Assembly (NCBI RefSeq): GCF_964355755.1 | Contig: NC_092673.1 | Span: forward strand, 10,423,001 to 10,487,000 | DNA from: Antedon mediterranea | Lineage: Eukaryota; Echinodermata; Crinoidea; Comatulida; Antedonidae | Length of the DNA stretch: 64,000 bases | Direction: 5' to 3' | Shown: piece after piece, positions 1 through 10,000 of the stretch | How positions within the stretch are numbered: position 1 is the stretch's first letter | How the letters are laid out: the number at the start of each line of letters is the position of its first letter | Notes under the pieces: generated by a model | The model's input: the letters and a program-made list of their open reading frames with translations, nothing else | Database searches by the model: none | What the model was told of the DNA's origin: nothing | Translations under genes and position numbers: made by a program

Positions 1-130
1 TAAACATTTAAAGATAAAAAAAAAATCAATGTTAAAGGATGAGGAAAATATAATGTTAACAGTAAAAAGTTAGTAAGTAATTAGTATAACAGAGAATAAG
101 CATTGTTTAAATGAAAATATGTTTGAATAG

Positions 131-179
131 ATAAATCCAAAGAAAAATAAAATGGGACAAACCCATGGGATGGATTTAT
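131..179. repeat. Nested inverted repeat
   Basis: Outer arms are ATAAATCCA (131-139) and TGGATTTAT (171-179), a perfect 9-bp pair. Inside them are ATGGG (152-156) and CCCAT (162-166) around a 5-nt loop, ACAAA. The structure could form a two-part cruciform or RNA hairpin. Its inner stem resembles the hairpins at 377-391 and 842-856. Function unknown. Confidence 0.6.
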
Positions 180-321
180 TAAACATAAAAGTATTATAAT
201 TGTATGAAAATAAGCTTTGTTAATGAAAATGTGTTATAGATAATATGTATAAAAAAAGGAAACTATGTAATCAATGTGGTTAAATGATAATGTATGTATA
301 AACAAAATAATATATGGAAAT

Positions 322-323
<2 letters not shown>

Positions 324-354
<31 letters not shown>
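324..354. repeat. Poly-T run, 31 nt
   Basis: An uninterrupted run of 31 T residues lies inside the first copy of the 0.4 kb repeat, with A-rich sequence following. The second copy has no such run at the matching place, so this is a local expansion or, read on the minus strand, an A tail of a small retroposed fragment. No target-site duplication was evident. Run length is uncertain in most sequencing chemistries. Confidence 0.9.
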
Positions 355-359
<5 letters not shown>

Positions 360-376
360 AAATAAGAAAAAAAAAA

Positions 377-391
377 GTGGAATGAATCCAC
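377..391. repeat. Short perfect hairpin, GTGGA-loop-TCCAC
   Basis: Five-bp arms flank the loop ATGAA near the 3' end of copy 1 of the 0.4 kb repeat. The equivalent place in copy 2 (842-856) has GTGGG-ATGAA-CCCAC: both arms differ at the matching position, so pairing is kept although the sequence differs. Confidence 0.55.
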
Positions 392-841
392 ATAAGAGAA
401 GAAAGTAAAAAAGTTCAATGAAAATTTAAGAAGTTATAGATGCAAAAAAGGATCTGCTGGAAATAAAAGTTTTGTAAACATTAAAGAACAAAAATATTAA
501 TATTAAGGTTAAAGAATGAGAACAATATTATGTTAACAGTAAACATCTAGTATGTAATGAGTATAACAGAGAATATGCATTGTTAAATGAAAATGTGGTA
601 GATGAAAAAATCAAAAACAACTATGTAAGAAAAAAATAAGCTTGTTAATGAAAATGTGTTACAGATAATATGTTTAAAAAGAGGAAGCTATGTAATCAAT
701 GTGATAATATGTAAACAAATGAATAAAACTCTTTAAATAAGTATATGCATACAGATGATTAAACAAACATTGTAAATATAATGATATGTATAGTGTATAG
801 TGAAAAATATATGTAAAGAGAACAGTGGTATGGAAATAAAA

Positions 842-856
842 GTGGGATGAACCCAC
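842..856. repeat. Short perfect hairpin, GTGGG-loop-CCCAC
   Basis: This is the copy-2 counterpart of the hairpin at 377-391, with the same ATGAA loop and the same trailing CATAAGA. The closing base pair of the stem next to the loop is G:C here and A:T in copy 1. Confidence 0.55.
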
Positions 857-1088
857 ATAAGATAAAAAAAAAAATTATGCAAATATATTGTGTTAACATC
901 ATCGTATAGAGACATAGCAGCTAGTTATGTCAAAAAAATAAAAGGGTCGAAAAATGGCAAAAATTCCCACTTTTTAAAATTCAATAATTATGCTATAATA
1001 TTGCCACTTTTGCAAATATATTTTGCTAACATCTTCTTATAGAGCCATAGTAATTAGTTATGTCAAAAAAATAAAAGGGTTAAAATTT

Positions 1089-1151
1089 GGCCATTTTTGC
1101 GAAAATTTCCCTGGGGGGGGGGGGGGACCATAGGAATTTTTTCGAAAAATG
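1089..1151. repeat. Palindromic insert of a long satellite unit
   Basis: Arms GGCCATTTTT (from 1089) and AAAAATGAC (1145-1153) pair apart from one mismatch. Beyond the core, GCGAAAA on the left faces TTTTTTCG on the right. The arms surround TTTCCCT, the G-run and ACCATAGGAA. The same arrangement recurs in the long unit at ~1600. Confidence 0.55.
1113..1126. repeat. G14 homopolymer
   Basis: Fourteen consecutive G residues lie in the loop of the palindromic insert. The matching positions of the other long units have only GGGG (~1443) and GGG (~1619), so this is an expansion in one copy. It could pair as G-quadruplex DNA or may be miscounted. Confidence 0.85.
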
Positions 1152-1602
1152 ACTAAAATTTCCACTTTTTAAAATTCAAAAATTATGCTATAATATTGGC
1201 ATTTATGCACATATATTGTGCTGACATCATCTTATAGAGCCATAGGAACTACTTATGTCAAAATATAAAAGGGTCGAAAATGGCAAAAATTTTACACTTT
1301 TTAAAATTAAATAATTATGCTACAATTTTGCCATTTATGGACATATATTGTGTTAACATCATCTTATAGAGCCATCGTAACTAGTTATGTTAAAAAGGAA
1401 AAGGGTCAACATTTTTGCCAGTTTTCGAAAATTTCCCTCTAGGGGACTATAAGAAGTTTTTTGAAAAAGGGCCAAAATTTCCAATTTTTTAAATTCTATA
1501 ATTATGATATAATATTGTCATTTATGCAAATATATTGTGTTAACATCATCTTATAGAGCCATAGTAACTAGTTAGGTCAAAAAATAAAAGGGTCGAAATT
1601 TA

Positions 1603-1659
1603 GCCATTTTTCAAATAATTTTCCTGCTGGGACCATAAGATTTTTTTTCGAAAAATGGC
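1603..1659. repeat. Perfect 9-bp inverted arms in the last long unit
   Basis: GCCATTTTT (1603-1611) and AAAAATGGC (1651-1659) are exact reverse complements separated by 39 nt. They are the same arms as at 1089-1151 but without the mismatch, which supports the palindrome being a real part of the long unit. Confidence 0.65.
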
Positions 1660-1665
1660 GAAAAT

Positions 1666-1672
1666 TTACTCT
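1666..1672. other. Junction between the A+T-rich satellite and the CT-rich array
   Basis: The last long unit reads CGAAAATTTACTCTCTC. In earlier units AAAATTTCC is followed by ACTTTTTAAAATTC, so the unit breaks inside this conserved stretch and pyrimidine repeat begins immediately. The junction shares only one to three bases (ACT/CT) between the two sides. No insertion element, target duplication or spacer separates them. This is the only edge of the array visible in the window. Confidence 0.75.
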
Positions 1673-1721
1673 CTCTCGCTGATCTATCTCTCTCTCGGTG
1701 ATCTATCTCTCTCGCTGATCT

Positions 1722-1912
1722 ATCTCTCTCTCTCTCTCAATCTCGCTGATCTCTCTCTCTCTCTCTCAATCTCGCTGATCTCTCTCTCTCTCTCTCAATC
1801 TCGCTGATCTCTCTCTCTCTCTCTCAATCTCGCTGATCTCTCTCTCTCTCAATCTCGCTGATCTCTCTCTCTCTCTCAATCTCGCTGATCTCTCTCTCTC
1901 TCAATCTCGCTG

Positions 1913-1944
<32 letters not shown>

Positions 1945-2070
1945 CTCGCTGATCTCTCTCTCTCTCTCAATCTCGCTGATCTCTCTCTCTCTCTCTCTCT
2001 CTCAATCTCGCTGATCTCTCTCTCTCTCTCTCAATCTCGCTGATCTTTCTCTCTCTCTCAATCTCGCTGA

Positions 2071-2090
<20 letters not shown>
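1722..2090. repeat. Edge subfamily of the array with CAATCTCG
   Basis: About twelve consecutive units have the form CAATCTCG-CTGATCT-(CT)n, with the usual TAT after GATC replaced by CT repeat and a CAA interruption before TCTCG. Unit length is roughly 23-37 bp and varies in CT number. The combination CAATCTCG was not noticed anywhere else in the array, so this is a local family confined to the first ~0.4 kb after the junction. Two or three ordinary units precede it (1675-1735). Confidence 0.85.
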
Positions 2091-2103
<13 letters not shown>

Positions 2104-3239
2104 TCTATCTCTCTCTCGCTGATCTATCTCTCTCTCGCTGATCTATCTCTCGCTGATCTATCTCTCTATCGCTGATCTATCTCTCTCTCGCTGATCTATC
2201 TCTCTCTCGCTGATCTATCTCTCTCTCTCGCTGATCTATCACTCTCTCTCGCTGATCTATCTCTCTCTCTCGCTGATCTATCTCTCTCTCTCGCTGATCT
2301 ATCTCTCTCTCGCTGATCTATCTCTCTCGCTGATCTATCTCTCTCGCTGATCTATCTCTCTCTCTCTCTCTCTCGCTGATCTATCTCTCTCTCGCTGATC
2401 TATCTCTCTCTCGCTGATCTAACTCTCTCGCTGATCTATCTCTCTCTCGCTGATCTATCTCTTTCTCGCTGATCTATCTCTCTCTCGCTGATCTATCTCT
2501 CTCTCGCTGATCTATCTCTCTCTCGCTGATCTATCTCTCTCTCGCTGATCTATCTCTCTCTCGCTGATCTATCACTCTCTCTCGCTGATCTATCTCTCTC
2601 TCTCTCGCTGATCTATCTCTCTCTCTCGCTGATCTATCTCTCTCTCGCTGATCTATCTCTCTCGCTGATCTATCTCTCTCTCGCTGATCTATCTCTCTCT
2701 CTCTCTCGCTGATCTATCTCTCTCTCGCTGATCTATCTCTCTCGCTGATCTATCTCTCTCTCGCTGATCTATCTCTCTCTCTCTCGCTGATCTATCTCTC
2801 TCTCGCTGATCTATCTCTCTCTCGCTGATCTATCTCTCTCTCGCTGATCTGTCTCTCTCGCTGATCTATCTCTCTCTCGCTGATCTATCTCTCTCTCGCT
2901 GATCTATCTCTCTCTCGCTTATCTATCTCTCTCTCGCTGATTTATCTCTCTCTCGCTGATCTATCTCTCTCTCGCTGATCTATCTCTCACTCGCTGATCT
3001 ATCTCTCACTCTCTGATCTATCTCTCTCTCGCTGATCTATCTCTCTCTCGCTGATCTATCTCTCTTTGTTGATCTATCTCTCTCTCGCTGATCTATCTCT
3101 CTCTCTCGCTGATCTATCTCTCTCGCTGATCTATCTCTCTCTCGCTGATCTATCTCTCTCTCGCTGATCTATCTCTCTCTCTCGCTGATCTATCTCTCTC
3201 GCTGATCTATCTCTCTCTCTCGCTGATCTATCTCTCTCT

Positions 3240-4040
3240 CGCTGATCTATCTCTCTCTCGCCGATCTATCTCTCTCTCGCTGATCTATCTCTCTCTCGCT
3301 GATCTATATCTCTCTCGCTGATCTATCTCTCTCTCGCTGTACTTTCTCTCTCTCTGGCTGATCTATCTGTCTCTCTCTCGCTGATCTATCCCTCTCGCTG
3401 ATCTATCTTTCTCTCGCTGATCTATCTCTCTCTCTCGCTGATCTATCTCTCTCGCTGATCTATCTTTCTCTCGCTGATCTATCTCTCTCTCTCTCGCGCT
3501 GATCTATCTCTCTCTCGCTGATCTATCTCTCTCTCGCAGATCCATCTCTCTCTCGCTGATCTATCTCTCTCTCGCTGATCTATCTCCCTCACTGTTCTAT
3601 CTCTCTCTAGTTGATCTATCTCTCTCTCGCTGATCTATCTCTCTCTCGCTGATCTATCTCTCTCTCTCGCTGATCTATCTCTCTCTCGCTGATCTATCTC
3701 TCTCTCTTGCTGATCTATCACTCTCTCTCGCTGATCTATCTCTCTCTCGCGCTGATCTATCTCTCTCTCTCTCGCTGATCTATCTCTATCTCTCACTGAT
3801 GTATCTCTCTCTCTCGCGGATCTATCTCTCTCTCTCGCTGATCTATCTCTAGCTCTCTGTCGCTGATCTATCTCTAGTTTTCTCTCGCTGATCTATCTCT
3901 CTCGGTCGCTGATCTATCTCTCTCTGTCGCTGATCTATCTTTCTCTGTCGCTGATCTATCTCTCTCTGTCGCTAATCTATCTCCCTCTGTCGCTGATCTA
4001 TCTCTCTCTGTCGCTGATCTATCTCTCTCTGTCGCTGATT
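3240..4040. repeat. Block duplicated ~3.03 kb downstream (copy 1)
   Basis: The ordered markers are CGCCGATC (3259), GATCTATATC, a TGGCTG unit, several TCTTTCTC units, CCATC, CTGTTCTAT with TAGTTG (3608), CGCGCTG, and TAGCTCTCTGTCG (3850) leading into a run of GTCG units. The same order occurs at 6270-7090 with offsets of ~3029, 3032 and 3053 bp. Numerous small differences, such as CACTGTTC here against CGCTGTTC there, make this an older duplication than the 13-kb one. Confidence 0.75.
3849..4036. repeat. Cassette C: run of GTCG units
   Basis: Successive units end in GTCG instead of CTCG, most of them 21 bp long (CTGATCTAT(CT)4GTCG). They are introduced by two units carrying TAG(C/T)T. This is the first of many such runs; others are near 6905-7090, 13,712-13,800, 15,136-15,220, 16,236-16,430, 18,717-18,860, 22,960-23,155, 30,012-30,140, 32,217-32,340, 32,397-32,535, 36,640-36,830, 43,705-43,830, 46,339-46,470, 50,355-50,475, 51,796-51,920, 54,692-54,845 and 62,601-62,730. 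The GTCG units are clustered in these runs, with only short groups such as 25,390-25,560 and 49,156-49,190 elsewhere. Confidence 0.85.
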
Positions 4041-6269
4041 TATCTCTCGCTGATCTATCTCTCTCTCTCTCTCTCGCTGATCTGTCTCTCTCTCGCTGAT
4101 CTATCTCTCTCTCGCTGATCTATCTCTCTCTCGCTGATCTATCTCTCTCTCGTTGATCTATCTCTCTCTCGCTTATCTATCTCTCTCTCGCTGATCTACC
4201 TCTCTCTTTCGCTGATCTATCTCTCTCTCTCGCTGATCTATCTCTCTCGCTGATATATCTCTCTCTCGCTGATCTAACTCTCTCGCTGATCTATCTCTCT
4301 CTCGCTGATCTATCTCTTTCTCGCTGATCTATCTCTCTCTCGCTGATCTATCTCTCTCGCTGATCTATCTCTCTCTCGCTGATCTATCTCTCTCTCGCTG
4401 ATCTATCTCTCTCTCGCTGATCTATCTCTCTCTCTCGCTGATCTATCACTCTCTCTCGCTGATCTATCTCTCTCTCTCTCGCTGATCTATCTCTCTCTCT
4501 CGCTGATCTATCTCTCTCTCGCTGATCTATCTCTCTCGCTGATCTATCTCTTTCTCGCTGATCTATCTCTCTCTCTCTCTCTCGCTGATCTATCTCTCTC
4601 TCGCTGATCTATCTCTCTCTCGCTGATCTATCTCTCTCTCTCTCTCTCGCTGATCTATCTCTCTCTCTCGCTGATCTATCTCTCTCTCGCTGATCTATCT
4701 CTCTCTCTCGCTGATCTATCTCTCTCGCTGATCTATCTCTCTCTCGCTGATCTATCTCTCTCTCGCTGATCTATCTCTCTCTCGCTGATCTATCTCTCTC
4801 TCTCGCTGATCTATCACTCTCTCTCGCTGATCTATCTCTCTCTCTCGCTGATCTATCTCTCTCTTGCTGATCTATCTCTCTCTCGCTGATCTATCTCTCT
4901 CGCTGATCTATCTCTCTCTCGCTGATCTATCTCTCTCTCTCTCTCGCTGATCTATCTCTCTGTCGCTGATCTATCTCTCTCTCGCTGATCTATCTCTCTC
5001 TCGCTGATCTATCTCTCTCTCGCTGATCTATCTCTCTCTCGCTGATCTATCTCTCTCTCGCTTATCTATCTCTCTCTCGCTGATCTACCTCTCTCTCGCT
5101 GATCTATCTCTCTCTCTCGCTGATCTATCTCTCTCTCGCTGATATATCTCTCTCTCGCTGATCTAACTCTCTCGCTGATCTATCTCTCTCTCGCTGATCT
5201 ATCTCTTTCTCGCTGATCTATCTTTCTCTCGCTGATCTATCTCTCTCTCGCTGATCTATCTCTCTCTCGCTGATCTATCTCTCTCTCGCTGATCTATCTC
5301 TCTCTCGCTGATCTATCTCTCTCTCGCTGATCTATCACTCTCTCTCGCTGATCTATCTCTCTCTCTCTCTCGCTGATCTATCTCTCTCTCGCTGATCTAT
5401 CTCTCTCTCGCTGATCTATCTCTCTCGCTGATCTATCTCTCTCTCGCTGATCTATCTCTCTCTCTCGCTGATCTATCTCTCTCTCTCGCTGATCTATCTC
5501 TCTCTCGCTGATCTATCTCTCTCTCGCTGATCTATCTCTCTCTCGCTGATCTATCTCTCTCGCTGATCTATCTCTCTCTCGCTGATCTATCTCTCTCTCT
5601 CTCTCGCTGATCTATCTCTCTCTCGCTGATCTATCTCTCTCTCGCTGATCTATCTCTCTCTCGCTGATCTGTCTCTCTCGCTGATCTATCTCTCTCTCGC
5701 TGATCTATCTCTCTCTCGCTGATCTATCTCTCTCTCGCTGATCTATCTCTCTCTCGCTTATCTATCTCTCTCTCGCTGATCTACCTCTCTCTCGCTGATC
5801 TATCTCTCTCTCTCGCTGATCTATCTCTCTCTCGCTGATATATCTCTCTCTCGCTGATCTAACTCTCTCGCTGATCTATCTCTCTCTCGCTGATCTATCT
5901 TTCTCTCGCTGATCTATCTCTCTCTCGCTGATCTGTCTCTCTCGCTGATCTATCTCTCTCTCGCTGATCTATCTCTCTCTCGCTGATCTATCTCTCTCTC
6001 GCTGATCTATCTCTCTCTCGCTTATCTATCTCTCCCTCGCTGATCTACCTCTCTCTCGCTGATCTATCTCTTTCTCTCGCTGATCTATCTCTCTCTCGCT
6101 GATATATCTCTCTCTCGCTGATCTAACTCTCTCGCTGATCTATCTCTCTCTCTCGCTGATCTATCTCTCTCGTTGATCTATCTCTCTCGCTGATCTATCT
6201 CTCTCTCGCTGATCTATCTCTCTCTCTCTCGCTGATCTATCTCACTCTCGCTGATCTATCTCTCTCTCG

Positions 6270-7092
6270 CTGATCTATCTCTCTCTCGCCGATCTATCTC
6301 TCTCTCGCTGATCTATCTCTCTCTCGCTGATCTATATCTCTCTCGCTGATCTATCTCTCTCTCGCTGATCTTTCTCTCTCTCTGGCTGATCTATCTCTCT
6401 CTCTCTCTCGCTGATCTATCTCTCTCGCTGATCTTTCTCTCTCTCGCTGATCTATCTCTCTCTCTCTCGCTGATCTATCTCTCTCGCTGATCTATCTTTC
6501 TCTCGCTGATCTATCTCTCTCTCTCTCGCGCTGATCTATCTCTCTCTCGCTGATCTATCCCTCTCTCGCTGATCCATCTCTCTCTCGCTGATCTATCTCT
6601 CTCTCGCTGATCTATCTCCCTCGCTGTTCTATCTCTCTCTAGTTGATCTATCTCTCTCTCGCTGATCTATCTCTCTCTCGCTGATCTATCTCTCTCTCGC
6701 TGATCTATCTCTCTCTCTCGCTGATCTATCTCTCTCTCGCTGATCTATCTCTCTCTCTCTTGCTGATCTATCACTCTCTCTCGCTGATCTATCTCTCTCT
6801 CGCACTGATCTATCTCTCTCTCTCTCGCTGATCTATCTCTATCTCTCACTGATCTATCTCTCTCTCTCGCTGATCTACCTCTCTCTCTCGCTGATCTATC
6901 TCTAGCTCTCTGTCGCTGATCTATCTCTAGCTCTCTTTCTCGCTGATCTATCTCTCTCTGTCGCTGATCTATCTCTCTCTGTCGCTGATCTATCTCTCTC
7001 TGTCGCTGATCTATCTCTCTCTGTCGCTGATCTATCTCCCTCTGTCGCTGATCTATCTCTCTCTGTCGCTGATCTATCTCTCTCTGTCGCTG
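6270..7092. repeat. Block duplicated ~3.03 kb upstream (copy 2)
   Basis: This is the counterpart of 3240-4040: CGCCGATC at 6287, TAGTTG at 6640 and TAGCTCTCTGTCG at 6903, followed by GTCG units to ~7090. The spacing between TAGTTG and TAGCTC is 263 bp against 242 bp in copy 1, one unit more. Confidence 0.75.
6560..6650. repeat. Cassette B: CCATC ... CTCCCTCGCTGTTC ... TAGTTG
   Basis: Typical cassette B: a (CGCA/CGCT)GATCCATC unit, two ordinary units, a CTCCCTCG unit, then GTTCTATC and CTAGTTGATC. The terminal TAGTTG lies at 6640 here. I located 29 TAGTTG copies: 3608, 6640, 11745, 13131, 13472, 14555, 14896, 15998, 20470, 20903, 21314, 22714, 27980, 29747, 34152, 34581, 34992, 36390, 41690, 43440, 46072, 48054, 50090, 51531, 52588, 53593, 54458, 60018 and 62357. 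Where cassette C follows, its TAGCTC marker begins about 240 or 265 bp after TAGTTG. Confidence 0.85.
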
Positions 7093-10000
7093 ATCTATCT
7101 CTCTATATCTCTTTCGCTGATCTATCTCTCTCGCTGATCTATCTCTCTCTCGCTGATCTATCTCCCTCTCGCTGATCTATTTCTCTCTCGCTGATCTATC
7201 TCTCTCTCGCTGATCTATCTCTCTCGCTGATCTATCTCTCTCTCTCTCTCGCTGATCTATCTCTCTCTCGCTGATCTATCTCTCTCTCGCTGATCTATCT
7301 GTCACTCGTTGATCTATCTCTCTCTCGCTGATCTATCTCTCTCTCTCTCGCTGATCTATCTCTCTCTCGCTGATCTATCTCTCTCTCGCTGATCTATCTC
7401 TCTCTCTCGCTGATCTATCTCTCTCGCTGATCTATCTTTCTCTCGCTGATCTATCTCTCTCTCTCGCTGATCTTTCTCTCTCTCGCTGATCTATCTCTCT
7501 CTCGCTGATCTATCTCTCTCTCTCGCTGATCTATCACTCTCTCTCGCTGATCTATCTCTCTCTCTCTCGCTGATCTATCTCTCTCTCTCTCGCTGATCTA
7601 TCTCTCTCTCGCTGATCTATCTTTCTCGCTGATCTATCTCTCTCTCGCTGATCTATCTCTCTCTCGCTGATCTATCTCTCTCTCGCTGATCTATCTCTCT
7701 CTCGCTGATCTATCTCTCTCTCGCTGATCTGTCTCTCTCTCGCTGATCTATCTCTCTCTCGCTGATCTATCTCTCTCTCGCTGATCTATCTCTCTCTCGC
7801 TGATCTATCTCTCTCGCTTATCTATCTCTCTCTCGCTGATCTACCTCTCTCTCGCTGATCTATCTCTCTCTCTCGCTGATCTATCTCTCTCTCGCTGATA
7901 TATCTCTCTCTCGCTGATCTAACTCTCTCGCTGATCTATCTCTCTCTCGCTGATATATCTCTTTCTCGCTGATCTATCTCTCTCGCTGATCTATTTCTCT
8001 CTCGCTGATATATCTCTTTCTCGCTGATCTATCTCTCTCTCGCTGATCTATCTCTCTCTCGCTGATCTATCTCTCTCTCGCTGATCTATCTCTCTCTCGC
8101 TGATCTATCTCTCTCTCTCGCTGATATATCACTCTCTCTCGCTGATATATCTCTCTCTCTCTCGCTGATCTATCTCTCTCTCTCGCCTATCTATCTCTCT
8201 CGCTGATCTATCTCTCTCTCTCGCTGATCTATCTCTCTCTCTCGCTGATCTATCTCTCTCACTCTCGCTGATCTATCTCTCTCTCGCTGATCTATCTCTC
8301 TCACTCGCTGATCTATCTCTCTCTCGCTGATCTCTCTTTCTCTCGCTGATCTATCTCTCTCTCGCTGATCTAACTCTCCCCCGCTGATCTATCTCTCTCT
8401 CGCTAATCTATCTCTCTCTCGCTGATCTATCTCTCTCTCTCGCTGATCTATCTCTCTCGCTGATCTATCTCTCTCTCGCTGATCTATCTCTCTCTCGCTG
8501 ATCTATCTCTCTCTCGCTGATCTATCTCTCTCTTGCTGATCTATCTCTCTCTCTCGCTGATCTATCACTCTCTCTCGCTGATCTATCTCTCTCTCTCGCT
8601 GATCTATCTCTCTCTCTCGCTGATCTATCTCTCTCTCGCTGATCTATCTCTCTCTTTCTCTCGCTGATCTATCTCTCTCTCGCTGATCTATCTCTCTCTC
8701 GCTGATCTATCTCTCTCTCTCGCTGATCTGTCTCCCTCTCGCTGATCTATCTCTCTCTCGCTGATCTATCTCTCTCTCGCTGATCTATCTCTCTCTCGTT
8801 GATCTATCTCTCTCTCGCTTATCTATCTCTCTCTCGCTGATCTACCTCTCTCTCGCTGATCTATCTCTGTCTCTCGCTGATCTATCTCTCTCTCGCTGAT
8901 ATATCTCTCTCTCGCTGATCTAACTCTCTCGCTGATCTATCTCTCTCTCGCTTATCTATCTCTTTCTCGCTGATCTATCTCTCTCTCGCTGATCTATCTC
9001 TCTCTCGCTGATCTATCTCTCTCTCGCTGATCTATCTCTCTCTCTCGCTGATCTATCTCTCTCTCGCTGATCTATCTCTCTCTCGCTGATCTATCACTCT
9101 CTCTCGCTGATCTATCTCTCTCTCTCGCTGATCTATCTCTCTCTCTCTCGCTGATCTATCTCTATCTCGCTGATCTATCTCTCTCGCTGATCTATCTCTC
9201 TCTCGATGATCTATCTCTCTCTCTCTCTCGCTGATCTATCTCTCTCTCGCTGATCTATCTCTCTCTCGCTGATCTATCTCTCTCTCTCTCTCTCTCTCTC
9301 GCTGATCTATCTCTCTCTCGCTGATCTATCTCTCTCTCTCGCTGATCTATCTCTCTCGCTGATCTATCTCTCTCTCGCTGATCTATCTCTCTCTCGCTGA
9401 TCTATCTCTCTCTCGCTGATCTATCTCTCTCTCGCTGATCTATCACTCTCTCTCGCTGATCTATCTCTCTCTCTCGCTGATCTATCTCTCTCTCGCTGAT
9501 CTATCTTTCTCTCGCTTATCTATCTCTCTCGCTGATCTATCTCTCTCTCGCTGATCTATCTCTCTCTCGCTGATCTATCTCTCTCTCGCTGATCTATCTC
9601 TCTCTCGCTGATCTGTCTCTCTCTCGCTGATCTATCTCTCTCTCGCTGATCTATCTCTCTCTCGCTTATCTATCTCTCTCTCGCTGATCTACCTCTCTCT
9701 CGCTGATCTATCTCTCTCTCTCGCTGATCTATCTCTCTCTCGCTGATCTAACTCTCTCGCTGATCTATCTCTCTCCCGCTGATCTATCTCTTTCTCGCTG
9801 ATCTATCTCTCTCTCGCTGATCTATCTCTTTCTCGCTGATCTATCTCTCTCTCGCTGATCTATCTCTCTCTCGCTGATCTATCTCTCTCTCGCTGATCTA
9901 TCTCTCTCTCGCTGATCTATCACTCTCTCTCGCTGATCTATCTCTCTCTCTCTCGCTGATCTATCTCTCTCTCGCTGATCTATCTCTCTCTCGCTGATCT

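Larger units (their letters stand above)
1..864. repeat. A+T-rich flank with two diverged ~0.4 kb direct repeats
   Basis: Copy 1 runs from 1 to about 400 and copy 2 from about 475 to 864. Both begin TAAACATT(T)AAAG, then share TATGTTAACAGTAAA-like and GTATAACAGAGAATA blocks, an AATGAAAATGTGTTA(T/C)AGATAATATG block (about 223 and 646) and a CTATGTAATCAATGTG block (about 264 and 688). They end with a GTGG(G/A)ATGAA hairpin followed by CATAAGA. The offset falls from 477 to about 425 and returns to about 464, so each copy has its own indels. The stretch 401-474 lies between the copies and has no match here. No open frame of credible coding character is present. The family is not recognised; a decayed non-autonomous transposon or a diverged satellite are both possible. 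Confidence 0.7.
865..1668. repeat. A+T-rich satellite with alternating short and long units
   Basis: Five units share, in order, (T)ATGCAAATATATTGTG, TTAACATCATC, TTATAGAGCCATAG, TAACTAGTTATGTC, AAAAATAAAAGGGT and TTTTTAAAATTC. Anchored on TGTTAACATC they start at about 891, 1024, 1219, 1351 and 1538. Spacings are 133, 195, 131 and 187 bp, so a short (~132 bp) and a long (~190 bp) form alternate, giving a dimer of about 320-328 bp. The long form carries ~55 extra bases containing GGCCATTTTT, AAAATTTCCCT, a G-run, ACCATA and TTTTTTCGAAAAATGG. The last unit is long and is truncated at the boundary with the CT-rich array. No coding capacity is seen and the family is not recognised. Confidence 0.8.

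Noticed and set aside
401-474. Possible tRNA-derived SINE next to the poly-T run
   Set aside because: No A-box or B-box promoter pattern could be made out and no target-site duplication flanks the tract.
674-915. Two overlapping ~60-codon minus-strand open frames, rich in Tyr, Phe, His and Ile
   Set aside because: They lie in A+T-rich repeat DNA, overlap in different frames, span a hairpin and show no recognisable domain. Length is within chance for this composition once few stops fall in frame.
1024-1668. Helitron end (hairpin near a CTRR terminus)
   Set aside because: The hairpins lie in the middle of tandem units and are not followed closely by CTRR at a unit boundary; no replicase sequence is nearby.
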